Below, piece after piece: positions 33,253-43,531 of a stretch of DNA of 64,000 nucleotides. The stretch covers positions 10,249,168 to 10,313,167 of the forward strand of contig CM046869.1 in NCBI GenBank assembly GCA_025617745.1, read 5' to 3'. How positions within the stretch are numbered: position 1 is the first letter of the stretch; each line of letters starts with the position of its first letter. This stretch comes from Heliocidaris erythrogramma (lineage: Eukaryota; Echinodermata; Echinoidea; Camarodonta; Echinometridae). A program made the position numbers and the translations under genes. The notes under the pieces are model-generated. The model did no database searches. It saw only the letters and a list, made by a program, of their open reading frames with translations, and was not told where the DNA came from.

Positions 33253-34407
33253 TTATATCTCACTTTTAGGCAGTTTACGCTTGGCAGCATAGTAGGAAGA
33301 AACGGTTGCACCAACAGAGCTGGCTGTCACGCATAGCGCACCAATGGCCTTCAAGATGTTTGGGGTAACACCGAAAAAGGCATAGTCCAGGACAAAAGTG
33401 AAAAAGACCCCCGTGGTTGAGATGACGGCAACCACCGCAGCGTTCTCCGTCTGGAGTGAGAAGGTGATGGTCATGATCTGAAGATAGCCCATGACGCAGA
33501 TAGCTAGGACCATGAGACGATCAGCTCCACAACGCGGGATGGACCAGTCGTTGAGAGTGCTCACCAGTGAGGCACATCCCAAGAAGCCAATGCAGCCGTA
33601 AGAAAAGGTGATAAGTTGGGCGTGGATCTTGTCCTTGAATCGGCCAAGCATCCGGAGCGTAATATATATCAGAGACATAAACATAGCAGCAGTAAAAGCC
33701 GCGAGTAATCCAAATAAAGAGTTTTCGCCGTTGCTGCTACCAACAAGACCCCCAAAGATGAATGCTGGCTGCACAACAAGTACAACACCGACCACACTGA
33801 TGCAACATGATAAGGTGATGGGGATGGAACAAGTCTCCTTTAAGCAAATGCACGCGAATATACAAGTGATGAGTGTGGAGCTCTGTATGATACACTTAAC
33901 AGTGGAGATGTCCAGCTGTTGGAGAGCATAGTAAATGCAGATCCCGCATGCAGTACCCACGGTACCTCTGATGATAATAAGTCCCCAAGCTTTCAGAGGC
34001 AAGCAATATGATACTCTGTGTCTTTGGCGTACGAGATTGGGTCCCGTAAACAGAACGAGAGTAAATGAGCGGTAGAGCATGATTTGATTAGGGGACACTC
34101 CTCCTGATAAAAGTTTGATTATCAATAAAACGAATGACGTTAAAATCGAGAATGCGAGAGCCCAAAGTATTCCCCTTCGTTGGACAACCACCTTCCATAT
34201 TCTGGTCCATATGCGTGTCTGTGGCTGTCCTTCAGTGTACCCTTCAGACGTAGTATCACTGCAGAGAGTATCCGGGTCATTTTTTCTCTGCTCAGCAAAC
34301 GGAGATGGGCCTACCTGCTGACGGGGTCTCATCCCATCTTTAAGATGACTGTCTGACAGCAAATAATTTGTAACAACTTTACCAAGCGTTACTCCCTGGT
34401 GCTCCAT
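33253..34407 (-). CDS. SLC35G1-like EamA-family transporter, copy D
   Basis: This intact single-exon gene encodes 384 residues, with the same ten-segment, two-EamA layout as copies A and C. The N-terminal variants (MRPRQQ, KNDPDT, TTSEGYTEG, RIWTRIWKV, CGICIYYAL) agree with copy A. The C-terminal ones (FMSLIYIT, FVLDYAFFG, KLPKSEI) agree with copy B. The switch falls near 33.90-33.93 kb. The start ATG has A at -3 and G at +4. It likely works as a membrane transporter with unknown substrate. Confidence 0.9.
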   Translation of the reverse strand: MEHQGVTLGKVVTNYLLSDSHLKDGMRPRQQVGPSPFAEQRKNDPDTLCSDTTSEGYTEGQPQTRIWTRIWKVVVQRRGILWALAFSILTSFVLLIIKLLSGGVSPNQIMLYRSFTLVLFTGPNLVRQRHRVSYCLPLKAWGLIIIRGTVGTACGICIYYALQQLDISTVKCIIQSSTLITCIFACICLKETCSIPITLSCCISVVGVVLVVQPAFIFGGLVGSSNGENSLFGLLAAFTAAMFMSLIYITLRMLGRFKDKIHAQLITFSYGCIGFLGCASLVSTLNDWSIPRCGADRLMVLAICVMGYLQIMTITFSLQTENAAVVAVISTTGVFFTFVLDYAFFGVTPNILKAIGALCVTASSVGATVSSYYAAKRKLPKSEI

Positions 34408-35174
34408 GTTGTATCGACTAGTCTGGATCGAGTATTTTTACTCACATCAATATACAACTGTCATTTGAGCTGCGTCCAATGAATCCAATGTTGCCTTTCT
34501 GCCAGCTTCCAGCGCTTTAACTTCAAGCTCAACAATGGTCAGATGTTTTCTTTTGACGGATTCCTTGAAGATCGCGCAATACTGAAGTTAATTGTATGAT
34601 AATCTTTCCCTCTTGAAACAAATTGCCATTGTTTTTATTGATTGGAGATGATAGCATTGTGATCGACCAAACTTTCGGTGCCGATCTTATCTGATAAGCA
34701 TTTATCTTTGCTGCAGGATCAGGAAATCTCCAATGACATTAGACTTTTTGATGGCGAATCCTTTTCCTTTATTGCCCAACGAGCGCAGGACACAATACTA
34801 CTCTACTCTGACAATTTAAGGAAGCAACTGTCGATTTTGACACTTTTCATGTTATTATCCTAAAAATTGAAACTAACAAAAAAAAAAATCAAATTATTCT
34901 TGAAAGGTAAAACGTGGACAGGCGTTCATGAGTAAACAATCAATATACATTTACTTTGAATGTCAAAATTTCTGTTTTGGAGCATTTTCCCACTACTTTT
35001 TGATAAATTCTAAGTTGCAGTTGCTTCCTTTTATCAGAGATAGTCGAGTTACTTTTGTAATGACCTATCCAGTATCGAGGTAGTGCACGTAATCGTGTAA
35101 GAAGGTCATCAGTGATACAGCTGTTTATCAAAACATTGTCAAGCTATCGTTCAGTTACCATTGTTAACATTCAG
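34408..35174. other. 5' flank of copy D, no gene seen
   Basis: Homologous to the other transporter flanks; it carries the A-type variant ccagcgctttaac near the gene. It ends abruptly near 35165, where it joins sequence related to 8155, skipping the MITE found after B and C. Confidence 0.5.
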
Positions 35175-35280
35175 TTAAAGTGATTTGGTAATTTTGTAGA
35201 GGCTTGATAAAATCTGAGCTGCCTGCAGGCCGTACAATGCTATCAGTGTATGTAAGGCATAAAAATGAAGCCTAGGAAAA

Positions 35281-36606
35281 ACTAGATGAATATTCGACCG
35301 CGCGCGGTCGGAATTTATGCCTCCGCCATCACCAGATTGGAAATGTATGGCATACATGTACACTCTAAAAAGGATTGGTCCAACAAAATGACAAATCTTT
35401 TCACTTAAAATGCACAGGAGACAGAAAAATTTATTTCATTTCATTTTCATATAAAACTAGAAATATTTGATAACAAGGCTAAAAACCAGTAATTTCATGT
35501 AATTTTATGTAAATTGACCTCTGTGACCTCTGACCTTTGACCTACTTACCCCAAAATCTAATCAGTTCATCTTTCTATGGGTATGCATACTGGTACCAAG
35601 TTTGAAGTTCTCACCTCAGATAGTTCTTGAGATATCGCGGTAACGGTGGTAAAAACCACTAATTCCATGTAATTTCATGTAAATTGACCTCTGTGACCTT
35701 TGAACTTTGACCTACCTACCCCAAAATCTAATTACTTCCTCTTTCTATGGGGATACATACTAGTACCAAGTTTGAAGTTCTTACCTCAAACAGTTCTTGA
35801 GATATCGTGGTAACGGTGCTAAAAACCAAATAATGTTTATGTAATTTCATGTAAATTGACCTCTGTGACCTCTGACCTTTGATCTCCTTACCCCAAAATC
35901 TAATCAGTTCATCTTCGTATATGGTAACATACTAGTACCAAGTTTGAAGTTCTTACCTCAAACAGTTCGAGATATCGTGGTAACGGTGCTAAAAACCAAG
36001 AATTTTTATGTAATTTCAGGTAAATTGACCTCTGTGACCTCTGACCTTTGACCTACTTACCCCAAAATCTAATCAGTTCATCTTTCTATGGGGATACATA
36101 CTGGTACCAAGTTTGAAGTTATCACCTCAGATAGTTCTTGAGATATCGCGGTAACGGTGCTAAAAACCAGTAATTCCATGTAATTTCATGTAAATTGACC
36201 TCTGTGACCTCTGACCTTTGACCTACTTACCCCAAAATCTAATCAGTTCATCTTTCTATGGGGATACATACTGGTACCAAGTTTGAAGTTCTCACCTCAG
36301 ATAGTTCTTGAGATATCGTGGTAACGGTGCTAAAAACCAAGAATTCTTATGTAATTTCATGTAAATTGACCTCTGTGACCTCTGACCTTTGACCTACTTA
36401 CCCCAAAATCTAATCAGTTCATCTTCGTATGGGGATACATACTAGTACCAAGTTTGAGGTTCCTACCTCAAATGATTCTTCAGATATCGCGGTAACGAGA
36501 AGTGGGACGGACGGACACACGGACGGACGCACGGACGGACGCACGGACGGACGGACAACCCGAAAACATAATGCCTCCGGCATCCACCTTCGGTGGGCGG
36601 AGGCAT
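35281..36606. mobile_element. Pearl/HINE-like element with six 171-bp core repeats and ACGG tract
   Basis: The empty site is seen at about 8263 and 24430. The element begins actagatgaatattc, then a perfect 16-bp palindrome cgaccgcgcgcggtcg, then ttatgcctccgcc. Six tandem core units follow, then an (ACGG)-rich microsatellite (36501-36556). The end has the hairpin ccaccttcggtgg and ggcggaggcataa, complementary to the start. Core repeats plus a tetranucleotide tract match the plan of pearl elements in oysters and Helentron-associated elements. No Rep/helicase is encoded. Class assignment is inferred. Confidence 0.65.
35470..36497. repeat. Six tandem repeats of about 171 bp
   Basis: The phrase aaattgacctctgtgacc recurs at 35511, 35681, 35853, 36022, 36192 and 36363, a spacing of 169-172 bp. 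Each unit ends with a gagatatcg(c/t)ggtaacg(g/a) segment. Units are about 90 percent alike by eye. Not a CRISPR: the repeats are contiguous and spacers are absent. Confidence 0.9.
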
Positions 36607-38693
36607 AAAAAAGAGGACTTCAAAATCATCATGTGCTTCACAAAAGTATGCCAGACTCAATTTCCCCTATAGACTCAGTGTTAGACTAAAGCGTATGGCC
36701 ATACGCTTTCGTAAATGGGAGTATTCAGTCGCAGATATCTTAATAATAGCATTATATATTTGAAAACCTTTCTATGCCTGGCTACTTGTTTATCCTTCTG
36801 AACATCATTATACAAGACAGATATCAAATTCAACAATTTATTAAATCAAGCCTCCACAAATTTACCGAATCCCTTTAAGTTTTGTTTCATTCTATAATAT
36901 ATTTTCTGTCTATACCAGAACTAAAAGATAATAATATATAATAATATAATAATAATCACAAATTTGGTAACAATACCCCCCCCCCCCCAAAAAAAAAAAG
37001 AAGAAAAGAACACAAGATAGAATTTGTTTGTTTGATATGAGGGGCCCTCTTACATTGCCGTTTATTCACATATGATCAGGAACTTTTACTATTTACATAT
37101 GACACATTCTCCTATACAATCTCATATACATTTACACATAGATATCTACATCTGGACATTTATATGTACAAGGCAATTTTCTTTACAATAGTGTCAGTTT
37201 TCATACGAGGCCATTCATTATTACAGCATGCTGGCTACACTGGATAATTTATAAATTCCAAAATTGTCTCGTACAAAACATTCAAAATCTCATGCACTTT
37301 TGAAAATCTGATTGTAATGCACAAAGTTGCTGGTAAAAAACAAAAATTCCAAGAAAAAATATTGCAGCTTTCGTAAACATCCTGCATATCACACGAAAGA
37401 GGAGATGCTTTTAAAAAATGAGTATATGAGATTGAAGAGCAAAACTGTCATATTTCAGGCATGAGAAAAATATGTTTCATCTAAATAAAAACAAAAAGGA
37501 AAATGTGAAAAAAATTGTGAATACGTCCGCGATCCGTTACATTCTTATTCATGCTGCATACATATATATATACTGTCATAATAACATGCCTATATGTGTC
37601 AAAATTCGTTATTACACAAGGAATACCTTATTTGCACTAGGTCACATGTTTCACATGATATGCCAATACAAATTTCCATATATTCATCTATCACCTTGAA
37701 AATGATCCGTCATTATTATTTACATATCTACAATCCAGCATAGATTTACCAATAAATCTTACATAGATACAGGTATTCACTCACATGTACACTTCATTTT
37801 CCTATATACATATACCAGCTGCTGCAGATCATGTTACTGTCAAATGCCATACCTTTTCTGACTTCTGAGTTACATAATTGCCCCCTAAGTCCATACCACT
37901 TTTATCAAAATGTACACTTATTAAAACTCTTTTAATACATTCTGTTTATGAAAATGATAGCAAAATAGAGCATGTATCTTGGTGATGTGTCCAATATCTA
38001 TAGAATGTCAAAATAAGAGGTGGAGCTCCTCCCTTTCACAATGAAATAACATGAGAATAAACAGTAAAATATTGGACCGTGTACATACATGTACATATAA
38101 AAGGCAAGGATTCTCAGATTAAAAATGCATACATGTAAAAAGTATAATGAAAAGCTTGATTAAATATACCATATGTTATCTTCAGTGAAGCTTTTACCAT
38201 AGCAATATCTATCCGTTAACAAATACACTTTATATTTTCTGATAACACCTAGACACTACACTCTAGAATGTTGTTCGTATAATAAAGGACACTAGTAGAT
38301 TATTACAATAATGAATGAACATCATTTTCTAGTTGATAATACATGGTGTAAAAAAAAATTGCTATATTTCTGAACATTACCTCATCTCTAAAGACGAAAT
38401 ATCTTTCTGGTGTGGAATGGAGAGAGCGACCTGGACTAAAACAAAGATTTCAACCTATTTGAACTGAAATAAATCTCCATGACAAGACTACAGCTCTAGA
38501 ATGAAATTGGGCATTTCTTAAAGGCAGCTCCATGTGTATTTTGCATAGCAGGCCTGGCTATATATGTATGATATGAAACAAGCAATTGTCACGATCATCA
38601 CTGTGATATAGTTGACATCTACATCAACATTAAGTAAAACAGTCATCCAGAAAAATTTCATCACATTGCTCAATGTACTTGGATAGGTCATAC

Positions 38694-38821
38694 TTTCATA
38701 AACTTATCAATGACCAGTTGCAGTAACTATTATAAGCTACTGAAATCCTTACATCTGATCGGCTGAGATCACATTTGTCAGTAAAAATCACCAACAAGAT
38801 ACTTGATGAAACACTCCCCAG
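38694..38821. mobile_element. Diverged MITE of the ggggagcgtttcatcaag family
   Basis: Shares ttataagctactgaaatcctt and gtcagtaaaaatcac with the copies at 50483-50624 and 55666-55806. The right end (cttgatgaaacactcccca) is kept; the left end is degraded. Confidence 0.6.
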
Positions 38822-38892
38822 ATCACAGGACGCCAACTCAGTTGTACAACTTTGGACTACAGTATAACAGCCATCCACATGTTACAAATATA

Positions 38893-38970
38893 TTGTGTGT
38901 TTGGAGCCAGAAGGGCGTTAACTCGTATCATTTTGAACAGAGTTAACGACTTTCTGGCTCCCAACAGATG
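38893..38970. mobile_element. Short hairpin MITE, copy 1
   Basis: The arms gtttggagccagaagggcgtt and its near complement ending in ggctcccaac form a hairpin of about 75 bp. Two more copies lie in CEP350 introns at 51933-52013 and 55445-55527. Confidence 0.75.
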
Positions 38971-40860
38971 GCATATATGATAGGGTTATACGCTAGAAAA
39001 AAAGCCTAATAAAAACTTAATGAAAGAGGCATATCTCATTTCTTCGTTGTTAATCACCAGCTTAATCGTTGTGACACTGAAAGCAAAACTGCTCAAGCCA
39101 TTTGGGCACATGATATCACCCTTTATACACCATAACCATTGCTGAATCAAATCAACATTAGGAACCACAGACCATCACAAAAACAGGTATAAAATTGATA
39201 TAAAAAATTATTGAACTATAAAAATTTGATACAATAACCCAAAATAGATTTGACTTTTAACATGCATCAGCTCTTCATTGTTTAGTTCACAAGCAAGTTA
39301 CAATGGAACCATTATTGCAAAACTTTTTTTTCTTCTGCCATTGCAAAACTAAGGTTGAAGTTCTGTGAATGAAATGTATGCCTTATTAGCTTAAATCATT
39401 TGCCCTTCACAGAAACAAACATAGGCACTTCCCTTTGGCCATTATGGAAGAAATCTTTCATTTTGTATCAAAATCACATCGACGATTAACAAGAATCAAA
39501 CAGGCGGTTTAACATGCCTATGCACAGTAACAATTCCCACGTGTTAAGTTACAACAGTACCTCCAAGCAGCACATGCAAGTTAATCATATCTAAATAACA
39601 AATATTTGCATTGAACAGTGGAACCTCGTTCCCCCCCCCCAAAAAAAAACAGCATTGTATTAAGAAATGCTTGTACAGTTATGGTAGCAGAAAGTAACTT
39701 TGAAAGAAACGTGTTGAATCTAGTCTCATGTGGTTCTCCTTATATCAAAAGAAGTTTGTACAAGATCATGTGGTATACCACCCATGATTTCCAGTGAATT
39801 TTAGTTTAAATATCTGTGAGGAACGCTAGATCACCAAAATATACTGCCCTACGCTAGGACCTTTCTACCCTGATGGCGCCCCGCTCATTGATCTTCGGGC
39901 TTCGCATGGAGATTGTACGTGTGTCACTTTGTGTGGTATACACACATTCCTTGTAGGTTTTGCACGTGTTTATAGTGTATAGTGCACACTGCTGTTGTTG
40001 GGAGTTCAGGGATTTACATCCCTGACCCGGTGCATAAATTATTTTTCGCCTCTCATTTGTATAATATTCCACTTTATTAGGCGAAATCTTCAAAGCATCA
40101 TAGTATCGCTAGTATCTTGCTTTTTATCAACAAAATTCCAATAAATCTGATGAAAAGTTTTTAGAGCTTACCAAAACTGTACATTACCTTTAAAACTTTT
40201 GCTGGTCTCTCTCCCCCCTTAAAGCTTTACAGTGAAAATAATATTTCAAAGAATATTTATCATGTGATTGTCTATGATCATGTAGTGCTTATTCAGTGTG
40301 ATAGTTGAAGCAAAAATGAAAAGGCATGCCTAGGCTAATATTTCTTCTTCCTTTTTTTTTTGTAAATAGATTTCACACACATTTCAAGCTGCTTATTAAA
40401 AAGTGTGCTATCTAATAAAAAACTTCTTCTGTATGTGCACCATTTCAACCTATCAAGAAATGACGGTAATCTAATTTCATTATACAATCACACATTGTAT
40501 CAATGTAGCTCATAACAGAACAGTCAAAGTTGGTAGGCCTACCTACAGGCGGGATGAGACCTTCTTCAAATGTGTTATAATAAAAGTAAAGAGAATACCA
40601 CAAATATGTAGATAAATCAATAACCCAAATATTTGTTTTTATCAATTCAAAATGGAGCCCCCACCACCCCCCTCCCAATTCCTAATATTTTTGTAGTGAA
40701 AAGAATGAACTTCGCTTTGCTAAAAAAAACTCCAAAGAAGAAAGTTCTGAGCTTTTATTCATTTAATTCTGGACCAAACTTTCTTATGCTGACAGCCAAA
40801 TAGGGTGTCTCTGGCTGCAGCGGGGTAAAGTGGTGCTTATGGATGGCACCCAAGATGCCC

Positions 40861-41320
40861 ATTTATTATAGATTATTACAGAAGAAGGTCTGTACAATAC
40901 TGAGCCAATCTGACAGTCTTTTGTGGTAATGTATGGTCTATTGACTGAGAAATGCTATGGGGATAAAAAAAAAGAGAAGATATCCGAAAAAGGTACACTC
41001 CCTTTGCCTGCATATAATATTTGTAATCAATAATAGCTTTGCACATGGCAAGAGTTACTCTTATGTTTCATTGGTGGGCATTCACCATCACCTAGCACCA
41101 AACCATCACAGTAGAGCTGTTGCCTTCCAGCAGTGAACAAATCATGGACATTCCTTCCTGATCTTCATGGAACCTGAGCCATTGCACTACGTCATCTCTT
41201 GATTGCTGTGACAACAATCATCGAGGATTCCTGCACTATAGCAAGATGGCCTGGCTTTTGATAGCACATTCAAGCCATACCACTAATCTTCAATGAGACC
41301 TTCATGCTGCTAAGGCTTCT
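40861..41320 (-). other. CEP350: Probable 3' UTR of CEP350
   Basis: This region lies directly downstream of the stop codon. A candidate AATAAA signal on the minus strand lies at 40862-40867 (plus strand tttatt), about 450 nt past the stop; a second is at 40754-40759. Which is used cannot be told from sequence. Confidence 0.35.
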
Positions 41321-43531
41321 TCAGAACTCCACATCATGGTGACTGAAGTGGTCATCTTGGTGGTGATTTGCTCTTGCTTTCCTCTTATCCTGAATCTGAT
41401 GTAGCGCCATAGCTGTATCGACAAGCAAAGACTCAAACAGAGCATCTGCTAGCTGCATCTTGACGGACAGTTCATCATTGTCATAGTCTATCCATTCAGG
41501 CTCTTCTTCTTTGAGTTCATCGATAAGAATCTCGTCAACATGATCTTTTTTCTTGCTAAGTTTGCTGCCGGCCACAGCACTATCTTGCTTTTGTTTGGTA
41601 ATGAGGCCAGCAAGAGCCAGTACACGGCCCTCCACAGCCGCTGCCATTTCACTCTCATCACTCGGAGGTTGCTGGAAGAAGTAGCGACGAGGTTTACGCT
41701 TGGGTTTCATCCATGGAGGTTGGACGGTTGGTTCCTGCTCTTGGCAGATGGCTTGGTAGACTTCACCGGACAGAGTGAATATTAAGCTCTTATATGCTTT
41801 CCGACTTGTGCTTTCAATGTCTGATCCTTTGGTATCAGAACCCATAATAGTTGATGGTGGCACAACATTAGCAACTGGTTCCTCATTTTGCACCTTATCA
41901 TGGAAGACTTTAACTGATTGGCTGGCAAGATCTTTCACATCTTTGATATTATGAGGCACGGCATAGAATGGTTCTTCCACTATCTTTTTCAGGTCTAACT
42001 TGGCATTTCTCTGCTTGGCAGCTACCTTTGCCTCCTGGGCAGCTAAACCTGCAGGAGTCTCTGCGTTCTTGGGGGACACTATCCTCTCAGGCACCTTAAT
42101 GATACTCTGACTCTTCTTCATAGAGCCAAATTCGTCATCAAACCACTCCTGGTCTCCAAATAGGTCCGCCTCCAGAATGTCTTTGTCTAGGAGCTGGAGC
42201 TGCTCCAATTTCTCATTCAGGGCCTCTGGGCTTACACTTCCAGATTCACCAAAGATGGGTGAACCTGGCCTGGCCACAGGAAGGTTATCATTTCCTGGGC
42301 TGGACTCTACATGTACCCTATTAATGAAGATATCATCATCCAGTGGAGAGATGTTGTCAACTTTCCTTTCAGGACTCTTGTCAGGTGTGTATGGAGTCTG
42401 TGCGCGAAGCTCTGGAGACAATAAATCATCTGGTGTTTTGCTTTCCAGCGATGATGATTTCTCCAGTTCCTGTTTCCTTACTTTCTCATTGGCAAGCTCA
42501 ATCTTGGCATTCTTCTGCTTTCTCAAGTTCAAGAGTTCACTGATAGCTTCATTCATAAGCGATTTAGCAACAGAGTCTGCTTGCCTCTCAGTGCTCTTCT
42601 TGGGCTCCTTCTCAGGAATTTCTTCTTCAGCTTTTTCAACAGCCACTTCTGAAAGCTCGCTTTCACTCCTCGGCGATTCTGCAGACACAAGCAATTTCAA
42701 TAAACTCTCTTTTGATTTCTCCTCTTCTTCATCTTGTCTCTGCTTCCCAGCTACTTCTAATACAGCATCAAATGTGTCCGTTACAATAATCTCAGTCAAG
42801 TGATCTGTGATTGAGTCTACCATGCGATTTTCAGCTTCATCCTGCTTATGCTCTTCCTCATCCTCATGAGGCAGTTCTTCGATGTCTGGACACTCATCCT
42901 CTGGTGCTCCTCTGGGAGTCTCCAAAGCAGGATCTACCTTCATGAGACCAGGTTCATCCAATGAGAATGACTCTACTGCTTCAGCTGCATGGCTGATCAA
43001 TTTCTCCAAGGCATCATCATCTATGCCACTTTCAGACATCTCATCTTCAGTGGCTCCTTCAAGAATGTCCTCAGACTTGATGGAGGTGAGCTGGGACAGT
43101 GACCTATCGCTTTCCCTGTCCTCCTCTATGTTGTCCTCTCTAGATCTCTGCTCTTGAACAATGTCATTGCTCATGCTCTTGGTTTTAACAAGGTCACTTT
43201 CAGAAACAGTCCTGACAGATGACTGGCTAGGAATATCTTCCTCCATGGAAGACTGATCTGAGGCTTCCTCATCCAGAGATGCCTTGAATGGCTTGAAGTT
43301 CTCAGGTAGATGAGCAATCTTATCTTCAGGTGCAAAGATGCCATAGTTTGGTTTACAGGTGAAGTAAGTCACGCCTTTGAGGGTACCATTGTTAGTGCCT
43401 TCTGGCTCATCAAGCTCTACACCTATCCAGTTTCCACTGGCAAACTGGGTCGGACCCTTGTAACGCAAAGTGCCAGGTTCTTTGCCACCAATTAGAACAC
43501 GGTCTCCAATAAGGAAGTTAGGAAGAACCTC
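41321..43531 (-). CDS. CEP350: CEP350 terminal exon: CAP-Gly domain and conserved C-terminus
   Basis: 736 codons and TGA. The CAP-Gly domain fills about residues 8-70 of this exon: IGDRVLIGG, GTLRYKG, GNWIGVELDEPEGTNNGT and CKPNYGIFAPEDKI. The usual GKNDG tubulin-tail motif is GTNNG here. Then comes a long Glu/Ser-rich region, and a C-terminal block (AYKSLIFTLSGEVYQ, PPWMKPKRKPRRYFF, KMQLADALFESLLVDTA) typical of CEP350. CAP-Gly domains bind EEY/F tails; this one should mediate microtubule or partner binding at the centrosome. Confidence 0.93.
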   Translation of the reverse strand, partial: EVLPNFLIGDRVLIGGKEPGTLRYKGPTQFASGNWIGVELDEPEGTNNGTLKGVTYFTCKPNYGIFAPEDKIAHLPENFKPFKASLDEEASDQSSMEEDIPSQSSVRTVSESDLVKTKSMSNDIVQEQRSREDNIEEDRESDRSLSQLTSIKSEDILEGATEDEMSESGIDDDALEKLISHAAEAVESFSLDEPGLMKVDPALETPRGAPEDECPDIEELPHEDEEEHKQDEAENRMVDSITDHLTEIIVTDTFDAVLEVAGKQRQDEEEEKSKESLLKLLVSAESPRSESELSEVAVEKAEEEIPEKEPKKSTERQADSVAKSLMNEAISELLNLRKQKNAKIELANEKVRKQELEKSSSLESKTPDDLLSPELRAQTPYTPDKSPERKVDNISPLDDDIFINRVHVESSPGNDNLPVARPGSPIFGESGSVSPEALNEKLEQLQLLDKDILEADLFGDQEWFDDEFGSMKKSQSIIKVPERIVSPKNAETPAGLAAQEAKVAAKQRNAKLDLKKIVEEPFYAVPHNIKDVKDLASQSVKVFHDKVQNEEPVANVVPPSTIMGSDTKGSDIESTSRKAYKSLIFTLSGEVYQAICQEQEPTVQPPWMKPKRKPRRYFFQQPPSDESEMAAAVEGRVLALAGLITKQKQDSAVAGSKLSKKKDHVDEILIDELKEEEPEWIDYDNDELSVKMQLADALFESLLVDTAMALHQIQDKRKARANHHQDDHFSHHDVEF

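Larger units (their letters stand above)
16757..35165. repeat. Segmental duplication, block 2 (carries transporter copies C and D)
   Basis: The order of landmarks repeats that of block 1. It differs by insertions at about 18013-19335, 21140-21643 and 27590-32323 and by lacking the elements at 5502-5710 and 11178-13341. After copy D the flank follows the B-type flank to about 35165, then joins sequence homologous to the spacer downstream of A and C (8155 onward) up to about 36965. This suggests the start of a further, truncated unit. Confidence 0.8.
35175..36878. mobile_element. TTAA-type MITE, copy 3, split by a nested element
   Basis: TTAA flanks both ends (35175-35178 and 36875-36878), with the same inverted repeats as copy 1. 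About 1.33 kb is inserted in it between cctaggaaaa (35280) and about 36607. Confidence 0.8.
36879..40860. other. AT-rich intergenic region, no gene supported
   Basis: Homology to the transporter array ends near 36965. After a C run and A run (36977-37000) the sequence is unique, AT-rich and free of long ORFs on both strands. Two small MITEs lie at 38694-38821 and 38893-38970. An RNA gene or distant UTR cannot be excluded. The right end probably overlaps the 3' UTR of CEP350. Confidence 0.5.

Noticed and set aside
35470-36497. Regular repeats as a CRISPR-like array or satellite
   Set aside because: Units are contiguous without unique spacers and sit inside one bounded element in a eukaryotic genome.
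42177-42803. 208-codon Ser-rich frame on the plus strand
   Set aside because: Antisense shadow of the CEP350 terminal exon.
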